Source: a virus. Taken from it: a DNA stretch of 64,000 nt. The notes beneath the pieces were generated by a model. That model was given only the letters and a program-made list of their open reading frames with translations, had not been told where the DNA came from and searched no databases. Both the position numbers and the translations under genes were made by a program. The stretch spans positions 1 through 64,000 of the IMG/VR virus record IMGVR_UViG_3300030450_002944; one strand, 5' to 3'. Position 1 is the stretch's first letter, and each line of letters begins with the position of its first letter. Positions 55,828 through 64,000 of the stretch are shown here, in pieces.

Positions 55828-56250
55828 ATGACATTAGCATATACTAATCGTACAGATCCATTTAATATTTTTGGAGATTTTCTAAATAGAGAATGGTCAG
55901 CTTCAAGAGCTACCGTAAAATATCCATTAGATATTGTGGAATCTAAAGATGCATATAAAGTTAAGATTTCGTTACCCGGTGTGGAAAAAGGGAATCTTTC
56001 AGTTACTATAGATAAGGACATTCTAGTTATAGAGGCAAAGGATGTAGCAGCTGAAAAAGAAGCAGAGAAAGGTACATATATTTATAAAGGTATTAGAACA
56101 GGTTCTTACAAGAGAGAAATCTCTGTAAAAGATTACGGTGTAGACAGTAAGAAAGTTACTTCTGTTTACAAGAATGGTATCCTAACTATAAACATGCCTA
56201 AAACTAAGGAGGCAAAACCACAGATTATTTCTGTGGCTATGGATGGATAA
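55828..56250 (+). CDS. Hsp20 small heat-shock chaperone
   Basis: A 140-residue protein with AGGAGGAAAT upstream. The alpha-crystallin domain covers residues 30-125 (YPLDIVESKDAYKVKISLPGVEKGN; the closing GILTINMPK). It likely holds unfolded proteins, and Hsp20 is known in marine T4-like phages. It is co-transcribed with the sigma factor. Confidence 0.9.
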   Translation: MTLAYTNRTDPFNIFGDFLNREWSASRATVKYPLDIVESKDAYKVKISLPGVEKGNLSVTIDKDILVIEAKDVAAEKEAEKGTYIYKGIRTGSYKREISVKDYGVDSKKVTSVYKNGILTINMPKTKEAKPQIISVAMDG

Positions 56251-56774
56251 TGGAGATAAACGATGAATTAATTAGGCAATGGGAACCTAAAATTCATAAA
56301 ATGCTCCAAACATCGTATGTAATTGGGTATGATCGTGATGATCTTGCTCAAGAACTTAGAATTGCTATTATGAAAGCAGCTAAATCCTTTAACCCAGAGC
56401 GAGGTGTAATCTTTCATACCTATTTACATACTACAATGGTTAATACTATTAGAACTTTAATATCAAAAGCACAGAAGAAACCTGTGACTGTTAGTTATGA
56501 TGAACGCTTTTATGGTGATGATTCCGATATTTTACCTAAGAAACTTGGCGAAGCCTTAACATATGCCGAGGATTGGGAAATATTAGAATTATATGATGAA
56601 CTAGAGAAGTTTAATCTAACTGATAGAGAGAAAAGATTTATAGAATTAAGATTAGAAGGTTGGACCATGGATGAAATTTCCACTGATTTAGAGAAATCTG
56701 CCTATAGAATTAGACAAAATTTAAGAATAAAAGTAGAGAATATTTTTTATGGTAAAGAAACAGAAAAGGATTGA
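56250..56774 (+). CDS. Phage RNA polymerase sigma factor
   Basis: A 174-residue protein. Region 2 is visible at residues 25-70 (YDRDDLAQELRIAIMKAAKSFNPERG, then TYLHTTMVNTIRTLI) and region 4 at 117-165 (LTDREKRFIELRLEGWTMDEIS, then RIRQNLRIKVENIF). Regions 1 and 3 are missing, as in phage late or ECF-like sigma factors. It is expected to redirect host RNA polymerase, plausibly to the GTATAATA promoters. ATG overlaps the Hsp20 stop. Confidence 0.75.
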   Translation: MEINDELIRQWEPKIHKMLQTSYVIGYDRDDLAQELRIAIMKAAKSFNPERGVIFHTYLHTTMVNTIRTLISKAQKKPVTVSYDERFYGDDSDILPKKLGEALTYAEDWEILELYDELEKFNLTDREKRFIELRLEGWTMDEISTDLEKSAYRIRQNLRIKVENIFYGKETEKD

Positions 56775-57174
56775 TCAATATAATTCTAAAGATTTATTTG
56801 AAGATTTTAAGACCCTATATGCTCGTAAACATAAGAAAGAATATGAGCCCAAGAACTTTATTGGGAATGAGCTAAAGTCTTTAAAAATTTTATTAGATAA
56901 ATACTCAGCCTATGAAATATTATCGGCTATTTATAACTGTATTTCAAAGAATACGGACAATATCTCTGTGAATTATTTCGCAGGGGGTGTTAAATACTAC
57001 TTAACTGACCATGATCCTAAGTTGTATTGGTCAGTTATGTCCTCTCCAGATCCTATGATTAAAAAGAAATGGAGACTTTTTACTATTCTAAACTCAAAAT
57101 GGTTACCTACTGCCACAGATAAGAAGAGGCTTGAAGCTCTTGAACAAGAATTGCAGGAGGTTTTATCTAAATGA
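56749..57174 (+). CDS. Hypothetical protein, possibly replication-linked
   Basis: A 141-residue protein overlapping the sigma gene's end. Lys-rich, helical (FKTLYARKHKKEYEPKNFIGNEL; YEILSAIYNCISKNTDNISVNYFAGGVKYYL). This style resembles small replication-initiation or helicase-loading proteins, and it lies before the helicase. Not confirmed. Confidence 0.6.
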   Translation: MVKKQKRIDQYNSKDLFEDFKTLYARKHKKEYEPKNFIGNELKSLKILLDKYSAYEILSAIYNCISKNTDNISVNYFAGGVKYYLTDHDPKLYWSVMSSPDPMIKKKWRLFTILNSKWLPTATDKKRLEALEQELQEVLSK

Positions 57175-57422
57175 GATCTAAAAGAAAAGGGGGGTTGACA
57201 CAGACTACCCAAAAAGTGTATAATAGTAATATAGATAATAAATATAATAGTAAATATAGAGTTATTAGTATACATAATATAACAAAACATATAATGATTA
57301 TTGGAGTATATGATTGTTTAGAAGCAGCTAAGTTAATAGCAGAAGATATGTCTAAACAAGACGATTTAAAATGTTATGTACATAGTGACGACAACAGAGT
57401 TTTACATATAGCAGGGGAGTAA
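57171..57422 (+). CDS. Small hypothetical protein
   Basis: ATG preceded by AGGAGGTTTTATCTAA and overlapping the previous stop by four bases. The 83-residue product has ITKHIMIIGVYDCLEAAKLIAEDM. A promoter lies within its first codons (57195-57224), so translation must come from the upstream transcript. Confidence 0.55.
   Translation: MRSKRKGGLTQTTQKVYNSNIDNKYNSKYRVISIHNITKHIMIIGVYDCLEAAKLIAEDMSKQDDLKCYVHSDDNRVLHIAGE
57195..57224 (+). promoter_or_regulatory. Sigma-70 promoter inside a coding region
   Basis: TTGACA, 18-bp spacer, TATAAT followed by AGTAAT. It probably boosts helicase, primase and polymerase transcription. Confidence 0.75.
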
Positions 57423-57423
57423 T

Positions 57424-58677
57424 ATGGAAAGTTATGAATATATAGAGTCTGGGATTGTACTAAATCTAGACAGTAAGGAATCTTTACGAAAGTTTAAACA
57501 TTCTTCTAAGGATTTTGCTAAACATGGAGACGCATTAAAATTCATCAATAAACATTTTGATGATTATGGAAGCTTTCCATCAACTGATACCTTAGTTGAG
57601 AATTTTCCTACAATTGACACTACTGCAAATAGTTTAAATTTAGATTATGCAATTGACTCTTTTAAAAGTCAAGTCTTATTTAGAAATATTGTTTCTTCAT
57701 TTCAGTCAAATAAAGATTTATTAAAAGAAGATCCTAAGAAAGCTCTCTCATATATTCAATCTAACTTAAATGATATAGAAGTTGTTTACGATGAAGATGT
57801 AATTTCATATGATTCAGCAGCAGATGGAAGATTTGATGCATGGCAGGCTAGAAGTAAGAAACGAAAGATGGGGGAAGGTATGATGGGTATACCAACACCT
57901 TTCAAGTCTTTGAATAAAACAGGTGTAGGATGGATGCCGGGAGAATTAATTGCAATGTTTGCTAGACCAACTGTTGGTAAAACATGGATGTGTATTCAAG
58001 TAGCAGCAACTGCAATGATGAATGGACATAAAACACTTATGATTTCTACAGAAATGCCTGTAGATGCTATTAGCTTAAGAGCAGATGTTGTCTTAGCTAA
58101 TATGATGGGATACAAATTCTCTCATTCAGCTCTTAGAACAGGTAAACCCATAGATGAAGATAAGTATAAAGAATTTTTACAGAAATTAAATGGACGACCA
58201 TTATTAATATGTGATCATATTCAAGGAGAAAGCAGTATATCATTAGAAAGTATTGCTGCATTAATAAGAAAACACAATCCAGACTTAGTTGTTTTGGATG
58301 GAATTTATTTAGTATCATCGGGAGATGGTAGAAAAGCAATGTGGGAACAGTCCCATTCATTGTTTTATGGTATGAAGACTCTTGCTCTTAGTACTAATAC
58401 TCCTGTATTCGTTTCTACACAAGCTACTAGGGAAGCTGCAAATATGTTTGAGCCACCTAGAGCAGATCAAGTTGCATTTGGGGATGCTTTAATTCGTTCT
58501 TCAGATGTTGCAATGGCAATGTGTAGAGTTGAGAATGAGGAAGATAAGAGATTAGTTCAATACCAAAAATACAGAGATGGAGTCCTTGCATCTGATGTTT
58601 CTATTATGGATTGGGATGTGGATAGAGGGCGTATAGAAGAAACAGATGAGGATATCTGGAGCAACGATAGCTTTTAA
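57424..58677 (+). CDS. DnaB-like replicative helicase
   Basis: A 417-residue SF4 helicase. The N-terminal 130 residues are the DnaB-N type helical domain; then GIPTPFKSLNKTGVGWMPGE, Walker A ARPTVGKT (180-187), LMISTEMP, and Walker B LVVLDGIYLV (Asp292), followed by PVFVSTQATREAA. Unwinds DNA at the fork. AGGGGAGTAAT precedes the ATG. Confidence 0.9.
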   Translation: MESYEYIESGIVLNLDSKESLRKFKHSSKDFAKHGDALKFINKHFDDYGSFPSTDTLVENFPTIDTTANSLNLDYAIDSFKSQVLFRNIVSSFQSNKDLLKEDPKKALSYIQSNLNDIEVVYDEDVISYDSAADGRFDAWQARSKKRKMGEGMMGIPTPFKSLNKTGVGWMPGELIAMFARPTVGKTWMCIQVAATAMMNGHKTLMISTEMPVDAISLRADVVLANMMGYKFSHSALRTGKPIDEDKYKEFLQKLNGRPLLICDHIQGESSISLESIAALIRKHNPDLVVLDGIYLVSSGDGRKAMWEQSHSLFYGMKTLALSTNTPVFVSTQATREAANMFEPPRADQVAFGDALIRSSDVAMAMCRVENEEDKRLVQYQKYRDGVLASDVSIMDWDVDRGRIEETDEDIWSNDSF

Positions 58678-58686
58678 GGAGGCGAT

Positions 58687-58878
58687 ATGAAAGTTCTAGG
58701 AATGATTATGAAATATTACTCTCTCTTTAATAAGTACTCAGACGTAATACCTGAATTGGTTAAGCTTGTAGATACTGCAGTAAAAGCAGTTGAAGACAAA
58801 AAGATCAGTAAGGCAGAACAGAGTGCTTTGATGAAAGAGTATTGGAACGTAATTAACAAAATAAAAGAGGCAAAATAA
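58687..58878 (+). CDS. Small hypothetical protein between helicase and primase
   Basis: A 63-residue helical protein with AAGGAGGCGAT upstream (YSDVIPELVKLVDTAVKAVEDKKI). The stop overlaps the primase start. Function unknown. Confidence 0.7.
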   Translation: MKVLGMIMKYYSLFNKYSDVIPELVKLVDTAVKAVEDKKISKAEQSALMKEYWNVINKIKEAK

Positions 58879-59741
58879 TGATAGATTGGGCACAAGTGCT
58901 ATTAGATACAGGAATTGATGTACCTGAAGACTATGATGAGTTTTCAATAAGATGTCCATTCCATGATGATGGTGTCGCTTCATGCTCAATCAATATCGAA
59001 AAAGGGTTGTGGATATGCTTCGCAGGGTGTGGTCAAGGAAGTCTAAAGAATTTTCTTAGAAAATATCTAGATTGTAATGGAGTAGAGCTAGAAAAATTAT
59101 TAGTTGATAGTCAAATGGATTTTTCCATTAACTTCTTTGATGATTTAGTAGCTACTATTGAAGAACGAGAAGAGTTTTTTATGAAAGCAGATACATCAAA
59201 ACATCCAAGTTGGATATTTGATAGAGGTTTCTCTGAAGAAACCCTGAAAGAGTGGGGTTGTGGAACAACAGAATACAATGATTTAGTAATTCCAATTCAT
59301 GACTTGGAGTCAAATCTAGTTGGATCAGTAACAAGAAGGGTAAATGCTACCCCAAAGTACATGTATTCAAAAGGATTAAAGAAATCACAGGTCATATTTG
59401 GAGCACATAAGTTAACTGAACCTAAAAAATACGTCTGTATTACAGAGGGGTCACTTGATACAATGTGGTTAAATCAAAAGGGTTATCCAAGTGTAGCTAT
59501 TCTAGGAGCAACTATGTCTAGAGCACAATTGGATATTCTGCGATCATTAAGAACAGAAGAATATATCTTATGTTTCGATAATGATGAGGCAGGACAAAGG
59601 GCGATATCGAAAGCAATGCTTGACATATCAACCAGCTTTATGGTATCATATATAAAGATGCCGAAAAAATATAAGGACGTACAAGATGTACGTTCCGAGG
59701 CATTACTCAAAGAAGTAATAGCAAAACGACATTATTGGTAA
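58878..59741 (+). CDS. DNA primase (CHC2 zinc finger and TOPRIM)
   Basis: A 287-residue primase. The zinc finger is C26-x2-H29 with C47-x3-C51. The TOPRIM domain spans about residues 190-265, with CITEGSLDTMWLNQKG and ILCFDNDEAGQRA (Glu and Asp-x-Asp). It makes RNA primers for replication. Shorter than DnaG, lacking the helicase-binding tail, like the primase half of T7 gp4. Overlaps the preceding gene by one base. Confidence 0.85.
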   Translation: MIDWAQVLLDTGIDVPEDYDEFSIRCPFHDDGVASCSINIEKGLWICFAGCGQGSLKNFLRKYLDCNGVELEKLLVDSQMDFSINFFDDLVATIEEREEFFMKADTSKHPSWIFDRGFSEETLKEWGCGTTEYNDLVIPIHDLESNLVGSVTRRVNATPKYMYSKGLKKSQVIFGAHKLTEPKKYVCITEGSLDTMWLNQKGYPSVAILGATMSRAQLDILRSLRTEEYILCFDNDEAGQRAISKAMLDISTSFMVSYIKMPKKYKDVQDVRSEALLKEVIAKRHYW

Positions 59742-59754
59742 AGGAGGATTTACT

Positions 59755-60441
59755 ATGTCAGGAATAGCAAAAATTTTGCAAAAGAGAGAAGCCATATTAA
59801 ATCCATCAGATAATCAATCTTTTGGTAAAGAGATTTGGTTTAAAGATGGAGATCAAGCATTTCTTACTCCAGTGGCTTCAGGAGAAGAAGGGGATGCTTT
59901 ATTAGATGAAATCTATCTGTATACATACAGATCAGGTAATAGGTGGATTAACCTATTATCAGACGATTCAGTCGACTCAAGTGCTGTACCATCTGATTCT
60001 AGACCATCACATAAGTTTGCCTTTTGGGCATACGTTCACGAAATTATCCACACTGAAAAGAAAATGGATGATTGGGAAGAAGTTGAAGGTCCAGCTGGCA
60101 AGAAGATGTACAAACAAGTCGTAGATGACTTTAAAGTTGTACCTCTAGGGTTTGGAAGAAGTGATTACGTTTGGAACCAGATTGTAGACATCTACAATGA
60201 TTGGGGAAATCTAAATAAAGGTGTAATTAGGATCAAGAGAACAGGTGCAGGAATGTATGATACTTCATATACTATTGCAGCAACTACTAGATCATCAGAC
60301 ATACCTGAAGACAAACAGCCTGAAATCAGTGACTTACCATCTATCAAAGACTATTACATGGATAGATATGGTAACACACCTGAAACTGAAGACACAAATA
60401 ACTCATTTAGTACTGATGATACAGAGGATGATTTATTTTAA
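59755..60441 (+). CDS. Single-stranded DNA-binding protein
   Basis: A 228-residue protein between primase and polymerase. The core has KFAFWAYVHEIIHTE and KVVPLGFGRSDYVWNQI, then an acidic tail ending STDDTEDDLF. The acidic C-terminus with final Phe is typical of gp2.5/gp32/SSB proteins that coat single-strand DNA and contact polymerase. AAAGGAGGATTTACT precedes the ATG. Confidence 0.75.
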   Translation: MSGIAKILQKREAILNPSDNQSFGKEIWFKDGDQAFLTPVASGEEGDALLDEIYLYTYRSGNRWINLLSDDSVDSSAVPSDSRPSHKFAFWAYVHEIIHTEKKMDDWEEVEGPAGKKMYKQVVDDFKVVPLGFGRSDYVWNQIVDIYNDWGNLNKGVIRIKRTGAGMYDTSYTIAATTRSSDIPEDKQPEISDLPSIKDYYMDRYGNTPETEDTNNSFSTDDTEDDLF

Positions 60442-62442
60442 ATGCTAGTAAGAGATCAAAATACATTTAACAAGGTTCTACCTACACTTAACAATCATAC
60501 TGTGGTAGTGGATGTAGAGACAAATGGTTTTGATTCTTATGGTATAAATCAAATTTGTGGAATCGGAGTCGGATTTGTAGACAACTTAGACTCGTACTAC
60601 TTCCCTTTCCGACATCAACAAGTAGGAAATAACCTTCCTAGCGAGTGTTTAGATACCCTCATCGAGTGGTTAAATCAATCCAAGCACCTTGTTGGTTACA
60701 ACATCAAGTTCGATCTTCGATTCCTTGAAAAAGAAGGACTATTAGTTGAAGACAAGACTTTAATTGATGTACTCACGATGGTTCGTTTGACTGAACCATC
60801 CACAGTTAAAGACTTGGATCTCACTAATACGATAAAAAGAAGCTATGGGGAAAGTCATGCAAGCTATGATTTAGAGACAAAAAAAGTTTTACGCTCTAAT
60901 AAATGGAATAAGGATTTTTCCCTAGCTCCTATAGAAGTTTTAGGACCATATTGTGAAAAAGATGTGCTCTATACTGCAAAACTTTTTAATGATAGATTAG
61001 AAGTCATTAAAAAATCTAAACAGTTAGACGTATTTAAATCTCAAATGGAATTGACTAAAGTTCTGTATGTTATGGAAGGGCATGGAATTAAAATAGATAA
61101 CAACTATGTGCATGAAACTATGCTCAAACTAGAGAAACGTAAGGATGAGATTAAAAAAAGAGTTTTAGATCTTGCAGGGAAGGAATTTAATCTTAATAGT
61201 ACACAACAACTAGGGGAAGTACTTAATGAAAGAGGTATAAAATCTCCTGAGAAGACTGCAAAAGGACAACAGTCATGGAATGAAGCTGCGTTAGTACAAA
61301 TAAATGATCCGATTGCTGGATATGTACGTCAATATAGAGCTTTAGAGAAATTGAGGTCTACATATTTAGAGCCTTTCTCGGTAAAGAACGAATTACATAC
61401 AACTTTTTGTAATTGGGGTACTTTAACAGGAAGACTATCATCTAGGAATCCAAATTTGCAGAACATTCCTCGAAACCATTTCAATCTAATGGATAAAAAG
61501 TTAACTGAGGAAGATAAGAAAGAATTGAAAAGTAGAATTAATGCTACATTAGCTGCCAAAGGGCAAACAAGTAGAGTTGAAGGATTAAGTGATGAGGTTT
61601 TAAATACTTGGACGTTTGTTGGAGACGAATCTTTTGATAAATCACAAGAAGGGCAGATAGCAATTAGGAATTTATTTGTACCAAGAGATGATTATAAGTT
61701 AGTTTCGTTTGATTATTCTCAAATGGAAGTAAGAGTATTCTTAAGCTATCTTCAAAATGAAGAAGTTAATCAAATGTTGACTAAATCAAATGTAGATTTT
61801 CATGGGGAAGCAGCAAAATTAGCATTTAATGTAACTGAAGATGATGAAACATTTAAAATGTTTAGGCAAACTGCTAAGAGTATTACATTTGGAACTATAT
61901 ATGGTATAGGAAATCAAAAGTTAGGTATTCAATTAGGTGTTCCAGCTCAAGAAGCTGCCGCTTATAAGAAAAGATACTTTGATGGTATTAAGGGTTCAAG
62001 AGAATTTTTTAATGCAGTAGTGAGGAAAGTAGAATTATTAGGACAAATAAAGAATAAATATGGTAGGGTTTATCAAATTCCTAAGAATTTAGGATACAAA
62101 GGGATAAACTATCTTGTACAAGGCACAAGTGCCGACATTCTTAATGAAAGAATGATACAAGTACATAAATTATTAGAAAACTTTAAGAGTAATTTACTTT
62201 TACAAGTGCATGATGAAATAATATGTGAGATACATAAGGATGAAATGGAGACATTGCCAAACTTAATTAGGGATGTTTTAGTAGAGAATACTTTACGCAT
62301 ACCTTTAGAAGTTGATATAGAAATATGCGAACCATCATGGGCAGTAAAAAAAGATTATTTTAAAAAAGAAGAGTCTATACAGGAAGAACCTGTAGTAGAA
62401 GTAAAAGAAAAAGAATTAGCATATAGTATAGATTGGAGCTAA
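60442..62442 (+). CDS. DNA polymerase, family A (with 3'-5' exonuclease)
   Basis: A 666-residue polymerase. Exonuclease: VVDVETNG (Asp24, Glu26), YNIKFDLRFL, YCEKDVLY. Polymerase motif A FDYSQMEVRVF (Asp424), motif B RQTAKSITFGTIYG (Arg475, Lys479, Phe483, Tyr487) and motif C VHDEI (His590, Asp591). Phe483 aligns with E. coli Pol I Phe762. All catalytic residues are present. No ribosome-binding site is obvious; translation is probably coupled to the SSB gene. Confidence 0.95.
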   Translation: MLVRDQNTFNKVLPTLNNHTVVVDVETNGFDSYGINQICGIGVGFVDNLDSYYFPFRHQQVGNNLPSECLDTLIEWLNQSKHLVGYNIKFDLRFLEKEGLLVEDKTLIDVLTMVRLTEPSTVKDLDLTNTIKRSYGESHASYDLETKKVLRSNKWNKDFSLAPIEVLGPYCEKDVLYTAKLFNDRLEVIKKSKQLDVFKSQMELTKVLYVMEGHGIKIDNNYVHETMLKLEKRKDEIKKRVLDLAGKEFNLNSTQQLGEVLNERGIKSPEKTAKGQQSWNEAALVQINDPIAGYVRQYRALEKLRSTYLEPFSVKNELHTTFCNWGTLTGRLSSRNPNLQNIPRNHFNLMDKKLTEEDKKELKSRINATLAAKGQTSRVEGLSDEVLNTWTFVGDESFDKSQEGQIAIRNLFVPRDDYKLVSFDYSQMEVRVFLSYLQNEEVNQMLTKSNVDFHGEAAKLAFNVTEDDETFKMFRQTAKSITFGTIYGIGNQKLGIQLGVPAQEAAAYKKRYFDGIKGSREFFNAVVRKVELLGQIKNKYGRVYQIPKNLGYKGINYLVQGTSADILNERMIQVHKLLENFKSNLLLQVHDEIICEIHKDEMETLPNLIRDVLVENTLRIPLEVDIEICEPSWAVKKDYFKKEESIQEEPVVEVKEKELAYSIDWS

Positions 62443-62443
62443 C

Positions 62444-62626
62444 ATGGAAGTTACAGCAAAGAATAATGAACCCTTTGAAAAGCTTATGAAGCGTTTTACA
62501 AAGAAAGTTCAAAAAGAAGGTTTATTAGAGACTTATAGGGATCATTTAGTATTTGAGCCTAAGAGTGTTAAAAGACAACAACAAAAAGCGAATAAGCTAA
62601 GAAAGAGTAGACAAAATGAATCTTAA
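62444..62626 (+). CDS. Small basic protein
   Basis: A 60-residue basic protein directly after the polymerase (KRFTKKVQKEGLLETYRDHLVFEPKS). The shape resembles ribosomal protein S21-like small RNA-binding proteins of marine phages, which have KRFKKKxxxxGIL; that match is suggestive. Overlaps the next gene. Confidence 0.6.
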   Translation: MEVTAKNNEPFEKLMKRFTKKVQKEGLLETYRDHLVFEPKSVKRQQQKANKLRKSRQNES

Positions 62627-62936
62627 TGAAAAATTAGAGAAATTTTTAGAGTCAACCGAAGAAGAAGTAATGTTATATGATGATTACGAAGATGCATTTA
62701 TAGGGTTAGGATATCAACAATATAATGGTCCTATTGCTATATATGATGCATCAAAGTGTATTGAAATCTTAACTAATAATTTTATGGATGATCCTGATTG
62801 TGACGATTGGGATGATGCAAATGAAATGGCTGTAGAATATTTTGATTATAATAGTGTTGGAGCATGGTATGGGGACAAAACACCCATATTCATAATGACA
62901 ACAAATGAAGATATAAACGAACACATAGGAGAATAA
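62616..62936 (+). CDS. Hypothetical protein, 106 residues
   Basis: A 106-residue acidic protein overlapping the previous gene. The stretch YEDAFIGLGYQQYNGPIAIYDASKCIEILTNNFM resembles small phage proteins found by polymerase genes (EAFxGxGxxxxxxPxxVYDxxKCI). Unknown role. Confidence 0.75.
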   Translation: MNLNEKLEKFLESTEEEVMLYDDYEDAFIGLGYQQYNGPIAIYDASKCIEILTNNFMDDPDCDDWDDANEMAVEYFDYNSVGAWYGDKTPIFIMTTNEDINEHIGE

Positions 62937-62937
62937 T

Positions 62938-63357
62938 ATGGTAGGATCATGGAAAAACCCTGACTTTAAAGGAGACTTTACACAAGGAGAATGGGATGAT
63001 AAAAAAGCAAATTATCCGGATCTAAGTTGGGATGAGTATCGAAAAATAAAAAAGACTGAAGAAGAATTAATTGCTGAAGTCGATATAAAAATGCCGGAAG
63101 AAGAACTTGTAGAAGTACAAACAAAAAAATATAGTTTTAAAGAAGCTTATGAAAGAGATAATGCAGTAGATCCAGAACATTATCATTTCGCTATAGAACC
63201 ATGGAAATTTATAGCTGAGAATAACCTTGACTTTGCTCAAGGCAATGTGGTAAAATATATATGTAGATATAAATATAAGAATGGTATTGAAGACCTTAAG
63301 AAGGCAAAACAATACATAGATATGCTAATTGATAAGGAGGAAAATGCCGATAACTAA
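62938..63357 (+). CDS. DUF3310-containing protein
   Basis: A 139-residue protein with TAGGAGAATA upstream. The C-terminal half (residues 78-134; VDPEHYHFAIEPWKFIAENN then VVKYICRYKYKNGIEDLKKAKQYID) is the DUF3310/SaV-like phage domain sometimes linked to nucleotide metabolism. The N-terminal half is acidic and unrecognised. Confidence 0.85.
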   Translation: MVGSWKNPDFKGDFTQGEWDDKKANYPDLSWDEYRKIKKTEEELIAEVDIKMPEEELVEVQTKKYSFKEAYERDNAVDPEHYHFAIEPWKFIAENNLDFAQGNVVKYICRYKYKNGIEDLKKAKQYIDMLIDKEENADN

Positions 63358-63733
63358 CCCTGTACAAAGAGGTGATGGTATTATCATAGGAAAATATTAT
63401 TCAGATAAAAATATTTTTGTTAGAAAACTTAACTATAAAAGCCATATTTTCAGAAAAACTAATTCATCAACTTTTGATGAAAATGTAATAAAACACTTAG
63501 AAGCATATGTAGATTATTATGACAATGCTTTAGAAGAATTAGTTATGGTAAATGAGTATAAAGACAAACCTTATAATCATTCAATAACTTATAAAGAATT
63601 TTTAAAATGTACAGATAATAAAGAAAATTTAATATTCCATCATGGGAAGAATATAGGTAAATATAAACCTAGATATAAACAATATGAAATCCCTATAGAG
63701 AATATGGTAAAGGAAACAAATGGCAAGACGTAA
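63344..63733 (+). CDS. Hypothetical protein, 129 residues
   Basis: The start at 63344 follows AAGGAGGAAA; a TTG at 63329 is less likely. Lys/Tyr-rich alpha-beta protein (GDGIIIGKYYSDKNIFVRKL; LEAYVDYYDNALEEL). No recognised domain. Confidence 0.65.
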   Translation: MPITNPVQRGDGIIIGKYYSDKNIFVRKLNYKSHIFRKTNSSTFDENVIKHLEAYVDYYDNALEELVMVNEYKDKPYNHSITYKEFLKCTDNKENLIFHHGKNIGKYKPRYKQYEIPIENMVKETNGKT

Positions 63734-63878
63734 TTGGAGTAAATGTTATGACTGTGGTAAAAAAATAAATACTAAACGCAATGCCATCTCAAGACATGGG
63801 CATGGTTGTGAGGCGTGTTGGTTAAAGAAAAGAAGAAAAGAACGTAGAGAAGAAAGGAGGGCTATAACAAATGGCTAA
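63720..63878 (+). CDS. Small basic zinc-ribbon protein
   Basis: A 52-residue protein overlapping the previous gene by 14 bp, with TAAAGGAAACAA upstream. CYDCGKKIN and CEACWLKKRRKERRE give a C-x2-C pair and a second pair followed by a basic helix. Likely nucleic-acid binding. Confidence 0.65.
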   Translation: MARRNWSKCYDCGKKINTKRNAISRHGHGCEACWLKKRRKERREERRAITNG

Positions 63879-64000
63879 AGTAGGAGTGAAATTAGGCTTT
63901 ACTTATAGAGTAGGAGATCTAAATAATAATCAATATGGAAGGATAGATGTAGATATACATGATATAGATACAGAACTACCATTAGATGAGCAATTAGATA
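63871..64000 (+). CDS. Hypothetical protein (partial, cut by window end)
   Basis: ATG overlaps the preceding stop; GAAAGGAGGGC lies upstream. The visible 43 residues (KVGVKLGFTYRVGDLNNNQYGRIDVDIHDIDTELPLDEQLD) resemble the acidic beta-type start of small phage replication-region proteins. Unknown. Confidence 0.65.
   Translation, partial: MAKVGVKLGFTYRVGDLNNNQYGRIDVDIHDIDTELPLDEQLD

Overview
The window is a stretch of an AT-rich tailed double-stranded DNA bacteriophage genome (Caudoviricetes). It encodes an HK97-type capsid, a prohead protease, a tail-tube protein, frameshifted tail chaperones, fibres, a family A DNA polymerase, a DnaB-like helicase and a CHC2/TOPRIM primase. Shine-Dalgarno sites of the AGGAG type and many TTGAC/TATAAT promoters point to a bacterial host. 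Hsp20, an SNase-like nuclease, Kelch-like and S74-chaperone fibres resemble genes of aquatic phages, but nothing here fixes the host. I see no terminase, integrase, tRNA or CRISPR, and both window ends cut genes.

Layout. (A) 1-8.1 kb, plus strand: end of an unidentified gene, small membrane proteins, a gp10-like protein, scaffold-like protein, major capsid protein, decoration proteins, prohead protease, a Cys-rich metallothionein-like protein and an amphipathic peptide, closed by a strong terminator. (B) 8.2-21.4 kb, plus strand: about forty small, mostly unknown, overlapping genes driven by a series of near-identical promoters (TTGAC, 18-bp spacer, TATGnTATAAT). (C) 21.5-28.5 kb, mainly minus strand: an accessory region of one- to three-gene cassettes. 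Almost every cassette is preceded by an 18-bp element, GGAGTTATATGATATATC, found 12 times and placed at helically phased distances (4-7, 16, 25 bp) from the -35 box. It also holds two candidate structured RNAs, 16-bp and 11-bp tandem repeats and a G-rich tract. A plus-strand gene at its right edge (27501-27929) carries the element in its own promoter and is the best candidate for the regulator. (D) 28.6-55.7 kb, plus strand: SNase-like nuclease, large virion proteins (one with a complete PAP2 phosphatase signature), fibres, head-tail adaptor, tail terminator, tail tube, frameshifted tail chaperones, two short paralogous tape-measure candidates, distal tail protein and a 1342-residue hub/fibre with a self-cleaving C-terminal chaperone. 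(E) 55.7-64 kb, plus strand: Hsp20, a phage sigma factor, helicase, primase, single-strand DNA-binding protein, DNA polymerase and small genes.

How it may work together (inference): the host sigma-70 holoenzyme reads the TTGAC/extended -10 promoters of regions B and E. The phage sigma factor (56250-56774) may read a second class of promoter with only GTATAATA, found eight times, mostly before virion genes. In four genes the ATG lies exactly 5 bp after this hexamer with no convincing ribosome-binding site, which suggests leaderless late mRNAs. Region C looks like a coordinated regulon of small proteins and RNAs under one DNA-binding factor. This regulon is the most likely undescribed system in the window.
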